Shown piece after piece: positions 11,366 through 19,873 of a stretch of DNA of 64,000 bases. The stretch is from positions 1 to 64,000 of the forward strand of contig CANHNJ010000004.1 in assembly GCA_947462105.1 (NCBI GenBank). The letters run 5' to 3'. A program made the position numbers and the translations under genes. Positions within the stretch are counted from its first letter, which is position 1. Each line of letters starts with the position of its first letter. The notes under the pieces are model-generated. The model was not told the origin of the DNA, did not search any database, and saw nothing but the letters and a program-made list of their open reading frames with translations. Source of the DNA: Alphaproteobacteria bacterium. GTDB lineage: Bacteria > Pseudomonadota > Alphaproteobacteria > Micropepsales > Micropepsaceae.

Positions 11366-12141
11366 TGCTGCTCGCGATCGATGCCGGTAACACCAATGTG
11401 GTCTTCGCGGTCTATGACGGCGACGCCGTTCGCGCCCAGTGGCGCGCCGTCACCAAGGTGTCCCGCACTGCCGACGAGTATGCGGTATGGCTGAGCCAGC
11501 TCCTGGCGCTGGAAGGCCTGTCCTTCAAGAATCTCGATGCCGCCATCATCGCCACCGTGGTGCCTGCCATCCTGTTCGACCTGCGCGACATGTGCCGCAA
11601 ATACCTGAAGGTGGAGCCGATGCGGGTGGGCGATCCGGCACTCGACCTGGGCGCCAGGCCCGATGTCGACCGGCCCGAGAGCATTGGCGCCGACCGGCTC
11701 TGCAACACGGTGGCCGCGCATGCGAAATATCCCGGCGCGGTGATCGTGGTCGATTTCGGCACCGCCACCAATTTCGACATCGTCGCCGCGAACGGCGCCT
11801 TCTCCGGCAGCATCATCGCGCCGGGCGCCAACCTGTCCATCGAGGCGCTGCACCAGGCTGCGGCGCTGCTGCCGCGCGTCGCCATCAACCGGGCCCAGAA
11901 AGTGATCGGGCGCGACACCGTCACCTCCATGCAATCGGGCATCTATTGGGGCTATGTCGGCCTGATCAGCGGCCTGGTCGAGCGCATCAAGGCCGAGTAT
12001 GGCCAGCCCATGACCGTGGTGGCGACGGGCGGACTGGCGCATCTGTTCCGGCCCGACCTGCCCATGATCGATCATGTCGATCCCGATCTCACCATGCGCG
12101 GGTTGATGCTGATCCATGCCCGCAACGCCAAGCGCGCCTAA
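11365..12141 (+). CDS. coaX: Type III pantothenate kinase
   Basis: This kinase phosphorylates pantothenate, the first step of coenzyme A synthesis. The 258-residue protein shows the ASKHA-type phosphate-binding motif IDAGNTN (5-11), the GADR motif (108-111) that binds pantothenate, and the second phosphate motif DFGTATNFD (130-138). It overlaps the birA stop by one base and ends directly before rnj, so the genes are translationally chained. No other pantothenate kinase is visible in the window. Confidence 0.96.
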   Translation: MLLAIDAGNTNVVFAVYDGDAVRAQWRAVTKVSRTADEYAVWLSQLLALEGLSFKNLDAAIIATVVPAILFDLRDMCRKYLKVEPMRVGDPALDLGARPDVDRPESIGADRLCNTVAAHAKYPGAVIVVDFGTATNFDIVAANGAFSGSIIAPGANLSIEALHQAAALLPRVAINRAQKVIGRDTVTSMQSGIYWGYVGLISGLVERIKAEYGQPMTVVATGGLAHLFRPDLPMIDHVDPDLTMRGLMLIHARNAKRA

Positions 12142-13788
12142 ATGAAAAAGCAAGACGAACTGGTCTTCCTGCCGCTGGGCGGCTCCGGCGAGATCGGCAT
12201 GAATTTCAATGCCTATGGTTTTGGCCCGGAGCATGACCGCAAATGGATCATCGTCGATTGCGGTGTGATGTTCGGCCGCGAGACCTCGACGCCCGGCGTG
12301 GACATCATCATGCCGGATGTCCGCTACCTGGCGGAACAGCGCGACAACATCCTGGGCATCGTCGCCACCCATGCGCATGAGGATCATATCGGCGCCATCG
12401 CGCCGCTGTGGCCGATGCTGCGCTGCCCCGTCTATGCCACGCCCTTCACCGCCCGCATCGTCGCGGGCAAGCTGGAAGAGTATGGCCTCTCCGGCAAGGT
12501 GAAGCTGCGCGAAGTGCAGGTCGGCGGCAGCCTGACGCTGGGGCCGTTCACGCTGGATTTCATCTCCATCACGCACTCCATCCTCGAGCCCAATCTTTTG
12601 GCCATCCGCACGCCCTTGGGCGTGGTGGCACATACCGGCGACTGGAAGCTCGATCCCGATCCGCTGCTGGGCGAAAAGACCGACGAGGCCGCGCTGAACA
12701 AGCTGGGCGAGGAGGGCGTGCTGGCGATGGTCTGTGACAGCACCAATGCGCTCAATCCCGGCAGCTCCGGCTCCGAGAAGGGCGTGCGCGACAATCTGAT
12801 CTCGCTGGTGGGCACGCTGAAGGGCCGGGTCGCGGTCGCGGCCTTTGCCTCCAACGTGGCGCGGCTGGACAGCGCCGCCCGTGCCGCCAAGGCGAATGGC
12901 CGCCGCCTGTGCCTGGTGGGCCGCTCGATGCACAAGATGGTCGATGCGGCGCGCGAGACCGGCTACCTGCGCGACCTGCCGCCCATCGCCAACGAGGAAG
13001 ACGCCGCCGAACTGCCGCCGCACAAGGTGCTGTATCTCGTCACCGGCAGCCAGGGTGAGCCGCGCGCGGCGCTGTCGCGCATTGCCGAGGACAATCATCC
13101 CGGCGTGGCGCTGGCGCAGGGCGATACGGTGATCTTCTCGTCGCGCATCATTCCCGGCAACGAGATCGGCATTTACGCCCTGATGAACAAGCTGGCGGGG
13201 CGCGGCATCGAGATCATCACTGCCAATTCCGACGATATCCATGTCTCCGGCCATCCGGCGCGGGACGAACTCAGCCAGATGTATCGCTGGCTGCGCCCGA
13301 AGATCGCCATCCCGGTGCATGGCGAGATGCGCCACATGACCGAACATGCGCGGCTGGCCCGCGCGCTGCAGGTGCCGCAGGCCATCGTGCCGCAGAATGG
13401 GCAGATGTTCCGGCTGGCCCCGGGCCGCTGCGAACTGATCGACGAAGTGCCATCCGGCTACATGCATCTGGATGGCCGGGTGCTGGTGTCGGAAAGCGCC
13501 GGGCTGGCAAAGGACCGCCGTGGCCTTGGCTTTGCCGGCATCATCGTCGTCACCCTGGTCTTGGACGAAAAGGGCCGCAGCGTCGCGCCGGCCGCCATCA
13601 CCACCGAGGGTATTCCCGAACCGGTGGAGGCGGCGATCCGCAAGACCGTGGACGAACACATCGCCCGCGCCGGCAAGCGGGTCGATCCCGACGCACTGGA
13701 CGAAACGGTGCGCCGCGCGGCGCGGCGGGCGGCGAGCGATGCCTGGGGCAAGAAGCCGATCACCCGCGTCACGGTGGTGGAAGTCTGA
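12142..13788 (+). CDS. rnj: Ribonuclease J
   Basis: This is an RNA-processing and decay enzyme with endonuclease and 5' exonuclease activity in known members. The metallo-beta-lactamase metal motif HAHEDH (H77, H79, D81, H82) is intact. The beta-CASP region and the C-terminal domain complete a 548-residue protein of usual size for alphaproteobacteria. The start is directly after the coaX stop. The downstream DUF1467 gene overlaps its stop by one base, as in many relatives. Confidence 0.95.
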   Translation: MKKQDELVFLPLGGSGEIGMNFNAYGFGPEHDRKWIIVDCGVMFGRETSTPGVDIIMPDVRYLAEQRDNILGIVATHAHEDHIGAIAPLWPMLRCPVYATPFTARIVAGKLEEYGLSGKVKLREVQVGGSLTLGPFTLDFISITHSILEPNLLAIRTPLGVVAHTGDWKLDPDPLLGEKTDEAALNKLGEEGVLAMVCDSTNALNPGSSGSEKGVRDNLISLVGTLKGRVAVAAFASNVARLDSAARAAKANGRRLCLVGRSMHKMVDAARETGYLRDLPPIANEEDAAELPPHKVLYLVTGSQGEPRAALSRIAEDNHPGVALAQGDTVIFSSRIIPGNEIGIYALMNKLAGRGIEIITANSDDIHVSGHPARDELSQMYRWLRPKIAIPVHGEMRHMTEHARLARALQVPQAIVPQNGQMFRLAPGRCELIDEVPSGYMHLDGRVLVSESAGLAKDRRGLGFAGIIVVTLVLDEKGRSVAPAAITTEGIPEPVEAAIRKTVDEHIARAGKRVDPDALDETVRRAARRAASDAWGKKPITRVTVVEV

Positions 13789-14018
13789 TGACCCTGTCCC
13801 AGATCATCCATCCCACCGTCCTGATCAGCGCCTTTGCCGTGCTGTGGTTCCTCTGTTTCTTCTGCCTGCTGCCCATCGGGCTGGGCGATGTCGATCCGGT
13901 GACGGGTGCGCCGAAATCGCCCCGGCTGAAATGGAAGCTGCTTTGTGCCACTGCCATCGCGACGCTGCTGTTCGCGGTGTTCTATGGCTTTGTCCATTTC
14001 GGCTGGATCACGCTTTAG
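13788..14018 (+). CDS. DUF1467 family small membrane protein
   Basis: This is a 76-residue protein with two predicted membrane helices (about 12-32 and 50-72). The short loop contains PIGLGDVDPVTGAPKSPRL, a signature of the alphaproteobacterial DUF1467 family. The function is unknown. Its position directly after rnj with a one-base overlap is conserved, and many relatives continue with proS next. It ends four bases into the convergent NCS2 permease gene. Confidence 0.9.
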   Translation: MTLSQIIHPTVLISAFAVLWFLCFFCLLPIGLGDVDPVTGAPKSPRLKWKLLCATAIATLLFAVFYGFVHFGWITL

Positions 14019-15178
14019 GCGAATGCCACTTTCGCCATGAAGGCCAGCGCGATCACCACCACGCCCGCGCTGATCTCGCGCCAGCGCCCGGTCATCAGTT
14101 TTAATGCGCAATAGGTGACGAAGCCGATGCCGATGCCTTCGGCGATGGAGAAGGTCAGCGGGATCGCCAGCGCCGTGATCAGGGCGGGCAGCGCCTCGGT
14201 CACATCGCCCCATGCGATCTCTTTCAGGTCTTTGGCGAACAGCACGGCGACGAAGACCAGCGCCGGAGCGGTGGCGTAAGGCGGCACCGCGCCCGCCAGC
14301 GGCGCCAGCACCAGCGCCGCCACGAACAGCACCGCCACCGTCACCGCCACCAGCCCGGTCTTGCCGCCCGCACCGGCCGCACTCTCGATATAGGCCGTGA
14401 CCGGCGAAGTGCCGAGCACCGCGCCGGCCACCGTGCCGCCGGCATCGGTCACCAGCGCCTTGCGGCCATTGCGCAGCTTGCCGTCCTGCATCAGTCCGGC
14501 CTGGTGCCCGACGGCGGTCAGCGTGCCCGAGGCATCGAGCAGGTTGAGGAAGAGAAAGACCCCGATCACCAGCGCCAGCGCGCCCGCCGGTGCGCCCCCT
14601 GTGCTGAGAGGCGTGAAATGCAGCTGGGCGAAGACCGGTGCAATGGAAGGCGGCGGCGCGGTCAGGTCCGGCAGCGGCTGCAGGCCGGACGCCATCGCCA
14701 GGGCGGTGGCGGCGGCGATCCCGATCAGCACCGCGCCCGTCACCTTGCGCGCCCACAGCGCAGCGATCACGAACAGGCCAAACGCGGCAATGAGGAATTT
14801 CGGATCGGCCAGGTTGCCGGCCTGCAGCAGCGTGGCGGGCGACGCCGCCAGCATGCCCGCACCCTGGAAGCCGATCATGGCCAGGAAGAAGCCGATGCCC
14901 GCCCCGATGGCGCGCTTCTGGCTGGTGGGAATGGCGTTGACCAGCGCCTCGCGCGCCGGGCTGGCCGACAGCGCCGTGAACAGGATGCCCGCGATGAAGA
15001 CGCAACCCAGCGCCAGCCGCCAGTCGCCCGCCAGCAGCGGCACGGCGGTGAAAGCGAAATAGGCGTTCTGGCCCATGCCCGGGGCCAGCGCGACCGGCAG
15101 GTTGGCCCACGGGCCCATCGCCAATGTGGTGATCGCCGCCGACAGCGCCGTCGCCATGATGACGGCGCCGCGATCCAT
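14015..15178 (-). CDS. NCS2 (AzgA-type) purine permease, N-terminally shortened
   Basis: This looks like a member of the NCS2/AzgA family of proton-coupled purine importers. The product has 387 residues, against about 430-450 in the family. It starts at MDRGAVIMATAL, which aligns with the end of the first membrane segment of normal members (GMDRGAV). The in-frame codons upstream (LEAAARESAAAG) do not encode the expected first helix. The rest is normal: LAPGMGQNAYF, LDASGTLTAVG, GTSPVTAYIESAAG and the final helices. An upstream ORF on the same strand stops 32 bases before this start. The gene may be a remnant or a shortened variant; function is uncertain. Confidence 0.8.
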   Translation of the reverse strand: MDRGAVIMATALSAAITTLAMGPWANLPVALAPGMGQNAYFAFTAVPLLAGDWRLALGCVFIAGILFTALSASPAREALVNAIPTSQKRAIGAGIGFFLAMIGFQGAGMLAASPATLLQAGNLADPKFLIAAFGLFVIAALWARKVTGAVLIGIAAATALAMASGLQPLPDLTAPPPSIAPVFAQLHFTPLSTGGAPAGALALVIGVFLFLNLLDASGTLTAVGHQAGLMQDGKLRNGRKALVTDAGGTVAGAVLGTSPVTAYIESAAGAGGKTGLVAVTVAVLFVAALVLAPLAGAVPPYATAPALVFVAVLFAKDLKEIAWGDVTEALPALITALAIPLTFSIAEGIGIGFVTYCALKLMTGRWREISAGVVVIALAFMAKVAFA

Positions 15179-15210
15179 GCCCGCCGCCGCACTTTCCCTG
15201 GCCGCCGCTT

Positions 15211-15483
15211 CTAGGTTTCCTGGTCTGCGGGCCCATTTGAACCGTGATTTTTTGAGTGCTCTTTTTGGCGTCCCATCCGTTCCTGCGCGCGCAGCCGCAC
15301 CAGCGCGTCGGCCAGCCGGGCCGAAGTGCCCATCAGGCGGGCGGCTTCGCGCGATTCGGCCTTGCGGATGTCCTCCGAGTATTTGCTCGCGGGTTCTGCG
15401 AAAGCGAGGCAGGAGTCCGCCGCCTCGGCGCAGCGTGCCATCTGTTTTTCCAGCAATTCTTCCTGTGGTGTCTTCATCATCAT
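15211..15483 (-). CDS. Small helical protein of unknown function
   Basis: This is a 90-residue hydrophilic protein without signal peptide or membrane segment, rich in Ala, Glu, Arg and Lys. It looks all-helical, with two long helices (about 5-25 and 38-70) and a loose basic tail. I do not recognise a named family. The start lies in three consecutive ATG codons and has no strong ribosome site. It is followed 32 bases later by the NCS2 permease on the same strand, so the two may be co-transcribed. Codon use fits the neighbours, and no better ORF occupies this space. Confidence 0.6.
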   Translation of the reverse strand: MMMKTPQEELLEKQMARCAEAADSCLAFAEPASKYSEDIRKAESREAARLMGTSARLADALVRLRAQERMGRQKEHSKNHGSNGPADQET

Positions 15484-15750
15484 GGTTTCATTTTACGCGC
15501 CGCGCCGGTGCCGCGATACGTGGATATGATACAGCGTCGGAATCGCATCAAGGCCCGGATGCGGCAGGCAGAAACCGGTTTGCAGCCGTGTGGATAGGCG
15601 CTTGCTGCGCTGCGACAGGGAAGCGCGGTTGATGAATTTTTGGAAAGCTGGGCTTCCGGGCCCGGATGGGCTGTGCGGGCGGGATGGTGATTGCTAGACT
15701 TGCCGCCAACCGCCGCATAAAGGGCGGAGATCTTCAGAGGGAGCACATTC

Positions 15751-16713
15751 ATGTCCATCAAGTACGGCCTTGCCGCCGCCGCCATCCTGGCGCTGTGCAT
15801 ACCGGCCTACGCCCAGTTCCTGGGCAAGAGCGCCGACGACCAGATTCCGGCCGGTGGCCGCATGGAGGGCCAGTACTGGGTGCCCAAGCCGTCGCAACTG
15901 ACGCCCTATACCGCGCCCAACAAGCCGGTCTGGCGCATCAAGGAGATCATCGCTGCGCAGAAGGGCAAGACCGACTGGGTGCAGCCCATCGTCCGCAACA
16001 AGGACCAGGAATGCGACTACAAGTCCATCGGCCCGGGCAAGAAGACCAAGGCGATGTTCTATTCCGACGACCGCATGGTGTTCTTTGTCTATGATGGTTC
16101 GCTGAAGGTGAGCATCTATGGCGTGGGCGTGGAGCCCTTCACCGCCACCAAGGGCTTCATGGTCAACGTGCCCTTCCGCCATGTCTTCACGCTGGAGAAT
16201 ACCGGCACGACGCCTGCGGTCTATTTCGAAGTCCGCCAGACCGACGCGGTGCCGGTCTATCCCGCCAGCGAAACGCCCGATCCGGTGCGCGGCCTCACCT
16301 ACACCAAGGTGACGTCCACCCCCGGCCCGGCCAAGGACCGTTCCAACAACCCGGTCTATGTCGATTTCTACAAGCAGGTCGCCAATACCGACCGCGCCTA
16401 TAGCGACAAGTTCGTCTGGGACGACCACTTCACCTCGAACATCCTGCGCGGCCGTGGCGCGCCGGTGCCGCCCGATACCAACAAGGGCCATTTCCATGTC
16501 GGCTGGACCGAGTTCTGGTACGTGATGGAAGGTTCGATCGGCATCAAGATCGAGGGCGTGCCGTACTTCAAGACCGAGTTTGGCGACATCATCACCGCCG
16601 CCCAGGGCCGCTGGCACCGCGCCGGTTTCGACCCCAGCGCGCCGTGGTCGACCCGCATCCCGGTCAATCCGCGTCCGCCGATCATGCACAATTTCGAGAT
16701 CACGGGCGATTGA
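15751..16713 (+). CDS. Secreted double-cupin protein
   Basis: The 320-residue protein has a signal peptide (MSIKYGLAAAAILALCIPAYA, cleavage after AYA near residue 21). Two cupin-like halves follow. The first has a barrel strand set ending in VNVPFRHVFTLENTG; the second contains NKGHFHVGWTEFWYVMEGSIGIKIEG with His and Glu residues suited to metal binding. The substrate is unknown. AGAGGGAG stands in front of the ATG. The gene is alone in its unit: a strong hairpin terminator follows. Related secreted cupins occur beside quinoprotein dehydrogenases in some soil bacteria, but that link is only an inference. Confidence 0.75.
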   Translation: MSIKYGLAAAAILALCIPAYAQFLGKSADDQIPAGGRMEGQYWVPKPSQLTPYTAPNKPVWRIKEIIAAQKGKTDWVQPIVRNKDQECDYKSIGPGKKTKAMFYSDDRMVFFVYDGSLKVSIYGVGVEPFTATKGFMVNVPFRHVFTLENTGTTPAVYFEVRQTDAVPVYPASETPDPVRGLTYTKVTSTPGPAKDRSNNPVYVDFYKQVANTDRAYSDKFVWDDHFTSNILRGRGAPVPPDTNKGHFHVGWTEFWYVMEGSIGIKIEGVPYFKTEFGDIITAAQGRWHRAGFDPSAPWSTRIPVNPRPPIMHNFEITGD

Positions 16714-16734
16714 GCCTGTTTGCATGGCATCGTG

Positions 16735-16770
16735 AAACGCCCCGGCTGCAAGGCCGGGGCGTTTTGCTTT
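16735..16770 (+). terminator. Rho-independent terminator after the cupin gene
   Basis: A perfect 12-bp stem AAACGCCCCGGC / GCCGGGGCGTTT with a six-base loop is followed by a T-rich TGCTTTT tract. It begins 22 bases after the cupin stop and separates that gene from the NHL gene. Confidence 0.9.
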
Positions 16771-16816
16771 TGGCGCCGCCGTGCCATCCTTCCCGTCAAC
16801 AAGAAGGACCCCTGGG

Positions 16817-18061
16817 ATGAAACGCACGATCATGCTGGCGCTGGGCGCTGTGCTGTTGCTGGCCGGTAGCGTGACGGCGCAGCAGGCGCCTGTTCTCGTG
16901 CCGCTGTTCCAGCCCGATACGCGCTGGCCGCAGGCGCTGCCCAACAACTGGGTGCTGACCAACGTCACCAAGGTGTCGATAGACCGTCGCGACAATGTTT
17001 ATATCCTGCACCGGCCACGGCAGACCGCGCCGGGCAGGACGCCCGCGCCTTCGGTGGTGGTGGTGGACGCCAATGGCAAGTTCCTGCGCGCCTGGGGCGG
17101 ACCGGGCGCTGGCTATGACTGGCCCGATGTCGAGCACAACATCTTCGTCGATCATAATGACAACGTCTTTATCAGCGGCTCCAGCCCCGGCGGTGGCTCG
17201 ACCTCGCAGATCTCGGACGACGTGATCCTGAAATTCACCGCCGACGGAAAATTCCTGCGGCAGTTCGGCGGCCTCAACCGCGTCACCGGCAGCCAAGACA
17301 CGATGGCCGTCAACAAGCCGGGCGATTTCTATGTCTGGCCGAAGACCAACGAGCTGTTCGTCGCCGACGGCTATGGCAACCGCCGCGTGCTGGTGCTGGA
17401 TGCCGGTACGCTGGCCTTCAAGCGCATGTGGGGCGCGTTCGGCCGTCCGCCCACGGACGATGCCGCCTCGGGCGGGCAGGGCAACAATGGCGTGCCGGGA
17501 CGCGGCCCAAACAATCAAGTTCAGGTGCGGCCTGCGCCCGGCGCGGCGACGGTGCCCACGGGCGCGGAGCGGGAAGGCCCCGGCGCTGACCGCTTTGTCG
17601 GCGCGGTGCATGGTATCATCGTGTCGGATGACGGCATCGTCTATGTCGGCGACCGCAATGCCCGCCGTGTGCAGATGTTCACGCCGGAGGGAAAATACCT
17701 CGACCAGTTCTTCCTCAACCGGCAGGGACCGGCGGCGGGATCGGTCAGCGGCTTCGCTTTCTTCCGTGACCCGGAGCAGCGTTATCTCTACGTCTCGGAT
17801 TTCTTCAACTCGCACCTGGCGGTGTTCGAGCGCAAGACCAGGCGCTTCCTCTACCAGTTCGGCCTGCGCAACGCGGAGCCGGGAAATTTCCAGGGCCTGC
17901 ATCACATCGCGGTGGATTCGAAGGGCAACCTCTACACTTCTGAAACCGTGGGCGCGCGGGCGCAGAAATTCGAGCTCAAGGGCATGGGCAACAATTTGCC
18001 GCCCAATGCGCTGCCGGAAGGGGCGTCCGATGGCACGGTCCCGGCGGTGCCGCTGCGCTAG
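16817..18061 (+). CDS. Secreted NHL-repeat beta-propeller protein
   Basis: This is a 414-residue exported protein. The ATG at 16817 is preferred over the one at 16781 because AAGGACC precedes it and a signal peptide (MKRTIMLALGAVLLLAGSVTAQ) follows immediately. The mature part contains repeated NHL/six-bladed-propeller units (DNVYILHRP, DNVFISGSSPGG, NELFVADGYGNRRVL, GIVYVGDRNARRVQMF, YLYVSDFFNSHLAVF). A Gly/Pro/Asn-rich loop sits near 215-255. The closest recognised architecture is the peptidyl-amidating-lyase-like propeller, but no enzymatic role can be assigned. A signal-bearing neighbour (cupin) precedes it behind a terminator. Confidence 0.8.
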   Translation: MKRTIMLALGAVLLLAGSVTAQQAPVLVPLFQPDTRWPQALPNNWVLTNVTKVSIDRRDNVYILHRPRQTAPGRTPAPSVVVVDANGKFLRAWGGPGAGYDWPDVEHNIFVDHNDNVFISGSSPGGGSTSQISDDVILKFTADGKFLRQFGGLNRVTGSQDTMAVNKPGDFYVWPKTNELFVADGYGNRRVLVLDAGTLAFKRMWGAFGRPPTDDAASGGQGNNGVPGRGPNNQVQVRPAPGAATVPTGAEREGPGADRFVGAVHGIIVSDDGIVYVGDRNARRVQMFTPEGKYLDQFFLNRQGPAAGSVSGFAFFRDPEQRYLYVSDFFNSHLAVFERKTRRFLYQFGLRNAEPGNFQGLHHIAVDSKGNLYTSETVGARAQKFELKGMGNNLPPNALPEGASDGTVPAVPLR

Positions 18062-18182
18062 GCTGCGGGCGCTGGCCTGATCAGGCCGGATTGGCGAAGA
18101 CGCGGCCCATTTTCAGGGTAAGCTTAAAGGCCCGGTAACGCTTGGCCGCGCAGAGTTGCCGCGTTCATTCCGGGGCGCAAAC

Positions 18183-18329
18183 ATGATGTCTGGGGCGTGG
18201 TGCCTGTACGAGAAGCGGTCGCAGCGCTGGCTGTTCTGCCGCCGCAGGCGGGTCATCAACCCCGCCTCGGTGACTTTTCTCGCCATGGTCGCGCTCTCGC
18301 TGACGGCCTGGCTGAGTTTCATCGCTTAG
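18183..18329 (+). CDS. Possible 48-residue membrane protein
   Basis: This reading frame is too short for the ORF track. It encodes a basic N-terminal half (WCLYEKRSQRWLFCRRRRVIN) and a single hydrophobic helix (VTFLAMVALSLTAWLSFIA) ending at the stop. The arginine cluster just before the helix fits an inner-membrane anchor with the N terminus in the cytoplasm. No clear ribosome site precedes either ATG (18183 or 18186). The end overlaps the 3' end of proS on the other strand by four bases. No family was recognised. Confidence 0.4.
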   Translation: MMSGAWCLYEKRSQRWLFCRRRRVINPASVTFLAMVALSLTAWLSFIA

Positions 18330-19855
18330 TACGACCGCCCGATCAGGATTTCTTCCACACCCGGCGCGCCGGAGAAGATGCAGGCCGCGAATTCCGCCGG
18401 CTGGTCCAGCGGCGCGTTGCGGATGGTGAGCTTCAGCGCCTTCAGCTTGGTCTCCACCGCGTCCAGCGCCGCCCCGCTTGGCTTGCCCCACGAGACGCGC
18501 AGCCAGCCTTTGAACTCATCATCGCTGCCCGCGAAATAGCTTTCCACCCCCGCCCAGTCAGTGACGTCGCGCTTGATGCTGTCATCCAGCCGCGCCTTGG
18601 CCTCGGCATAGAGGCCATGCTGGATCTCGTTCAGCATCTGCAAGGCCTTTTCCTCGATGAACTCGCGGCGGGAAATTGCCACCGACTTCACCTTGTCGCC
18701 GTCGCGCAGGTCATCGCGGCGCATATAGGTGATGTTGCCGCCCGCCGCGTCGCGCGGGCCGATCTCGATGATGATGGGCGCGCCACGACGGACCCAGTTC
18801 CAGCGCTTTTCCGCCGACTTGATCTTCTTGGTGTCGAGCAGGGCGCGGACGGGATAGCCAAAGGCGCTCAGGCTGGACAGCGCTTCGACCAGCGACTTGC
18901 AGTACGCCAGGACCTCTTCGTCCTCGGGCTTGTCGCGCAGCATCGGCACCACCACGATCTGGCGCGGCGCGATGGCGGGCGGCAGGCGCAGCCCGTCATC
19001 ATCGCCGTGGGTCATGATGACGCCGCCGATCAGGCGGGTGGAAACGCCCCAGCTCGTCGTGTTGCAGAACTCCATGCCGCCGGCATCGTTCTGGAAGCGG
19101 ATATTCTGCGCCTCGGCGAAATGCGTGCCCAGGAAATGGCTGGTGCCGGCCTGCAGCGCCTTGCCGTCCTGCATCATCGCTTCGATGGAATAGGTGTTCA
19201 CCGCGCCGGGGAAGCGTTCATTCTCCGGCTTCTCGCCCGCGATCACCGGCATGGCCAGGACATGCTCGGCGAAGTCGCGATAGACCTCCAGCATCTTGCG
19301 GGTTTCCTCGATCGCTTCCGCCTCGGTGGCGTGGGCGGTGTGACCTTCCTGCCAGAGGAACTCGGTGGTGCGCAGGAACAGGCGCGGCCGCATTTCCCAG
19401 CGCACCACATTGGCCCACTGGTTGATCAGCAGCGGCAGGTCGCGATGGCTCTTCACCCAGCGGGCAAAGGCGTCGCCGATGATGGTTTCGGAGGTGGGGC
19501 GCACCACCAGCGGCTCTTCCAGCTTGGCGGCGGGATCGGGCACCAGCTTGCCGTCGATGTTCTTCAGGCGGTGATGGGTGACGATCGCCATTTCCTTGGC
19601 GAAGCCTTCGACATGCTCGGCTTCCTTGGCGATGAAGGAGAGCGGAATGAAAAGCGGGAAATAGCAATTCTCATGGCCGGTCGCCTTGATGCGGCGGTCC
19701 AGGTCCTGCTGCAGCAATTCCCAGACGCCATAACCCCAGGGCTTGATGACCATCGCGCCGCGCACGGGGCTGGTCTCGGCCATGTCGGCGTCGCGCACCA
19801 CCGCCTGGTACCAGTCCGCAAAGTGTTCGCGGGTGACATTGAGGGCGCGCTGCAT
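18326..19855 (-). CDS. proS: Prolyl-tRNA synthetase, archaeal/eukaryal-like type (ProS type 3)
   Basis: This class II synthetase charges tRNA-Pro. The 509-residue protein lacks the bacterial insertion (editing) domain. It resembles the archaeal/eukaryal type: N terminus with FADWYQAVVRDADMAE, motif 2 region RWEMRPRLFLRTTEFLWQEGH, THGDDDGLRLPP, an extra C-terminal zinc-fold-like domain, and a C-terminal Tyr (IGRSY). Most alphaproteobacteria instead carry a roughly 440-residue bacterial ProS at this locus between rnj/DUF1467 and lolC. Here the gene is also inverted relative to its neighbours, which suggests replacement by a transferred gene. Without the insertion domain, Ala-tRNA-Pro would have to be cleared by another protein. 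Confidence 0.93.
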   Translation of the reverse strand: MQRALNVTREHFADWYQAVVRDADMAETSPVRGAMVIKPWGYGVWELLQQDLDRRIKATGHENCYFPLFIPLSFIAKEAEHVEGFAKEMAIVTHHRLKNIDGKLVPDPAAKLEEPLVVRPTSETIIGDAFARWVKSHRDLPLLINQWANVVRWEMRPRLFLRTTEFLWQEGHTAHATEAEAIEETRKMLEVYRDFAEHVLAMPVIAGEKPENERFPGAVNTYSIEAMMQDGKALQAGTSHFLGTHFAEAQNIRFQNDAGGMEFCNTTSWGVSTRLIGGVIMTHGDDDGLRLPPAIAPRQIVVVPMLRDKPEDEEVLAYCKSLVEALSSLSAFGYPVRALLDTKKIKSAEKRWNWVRRGAPIIIEIGPRDAAGGNITYMRRDDLRDGDKVKSVAISRREFIEEKALQMLNEIQHGLYAEAKARLDDSIKRDVTDWAGVESYFAGSDDEFKGWLRVSWGKPSGAALDAVETKLKALKLTIRNAPLDQPAEFAACIFSGAPGVEEILIGRSY

Positions 19856-19873
19856 GGGAACTCCGGGAAAATG

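Noticed and set aside
13458-15236. 592-residue minus-strand ORF covering the NCS2 permease and rnj end
   Set aside because: It is another frame of the permease region; the translated sequence is Gly/Arg-rich without membrane helices, while the frame 14015-15178 has clear NCS2 motifs.
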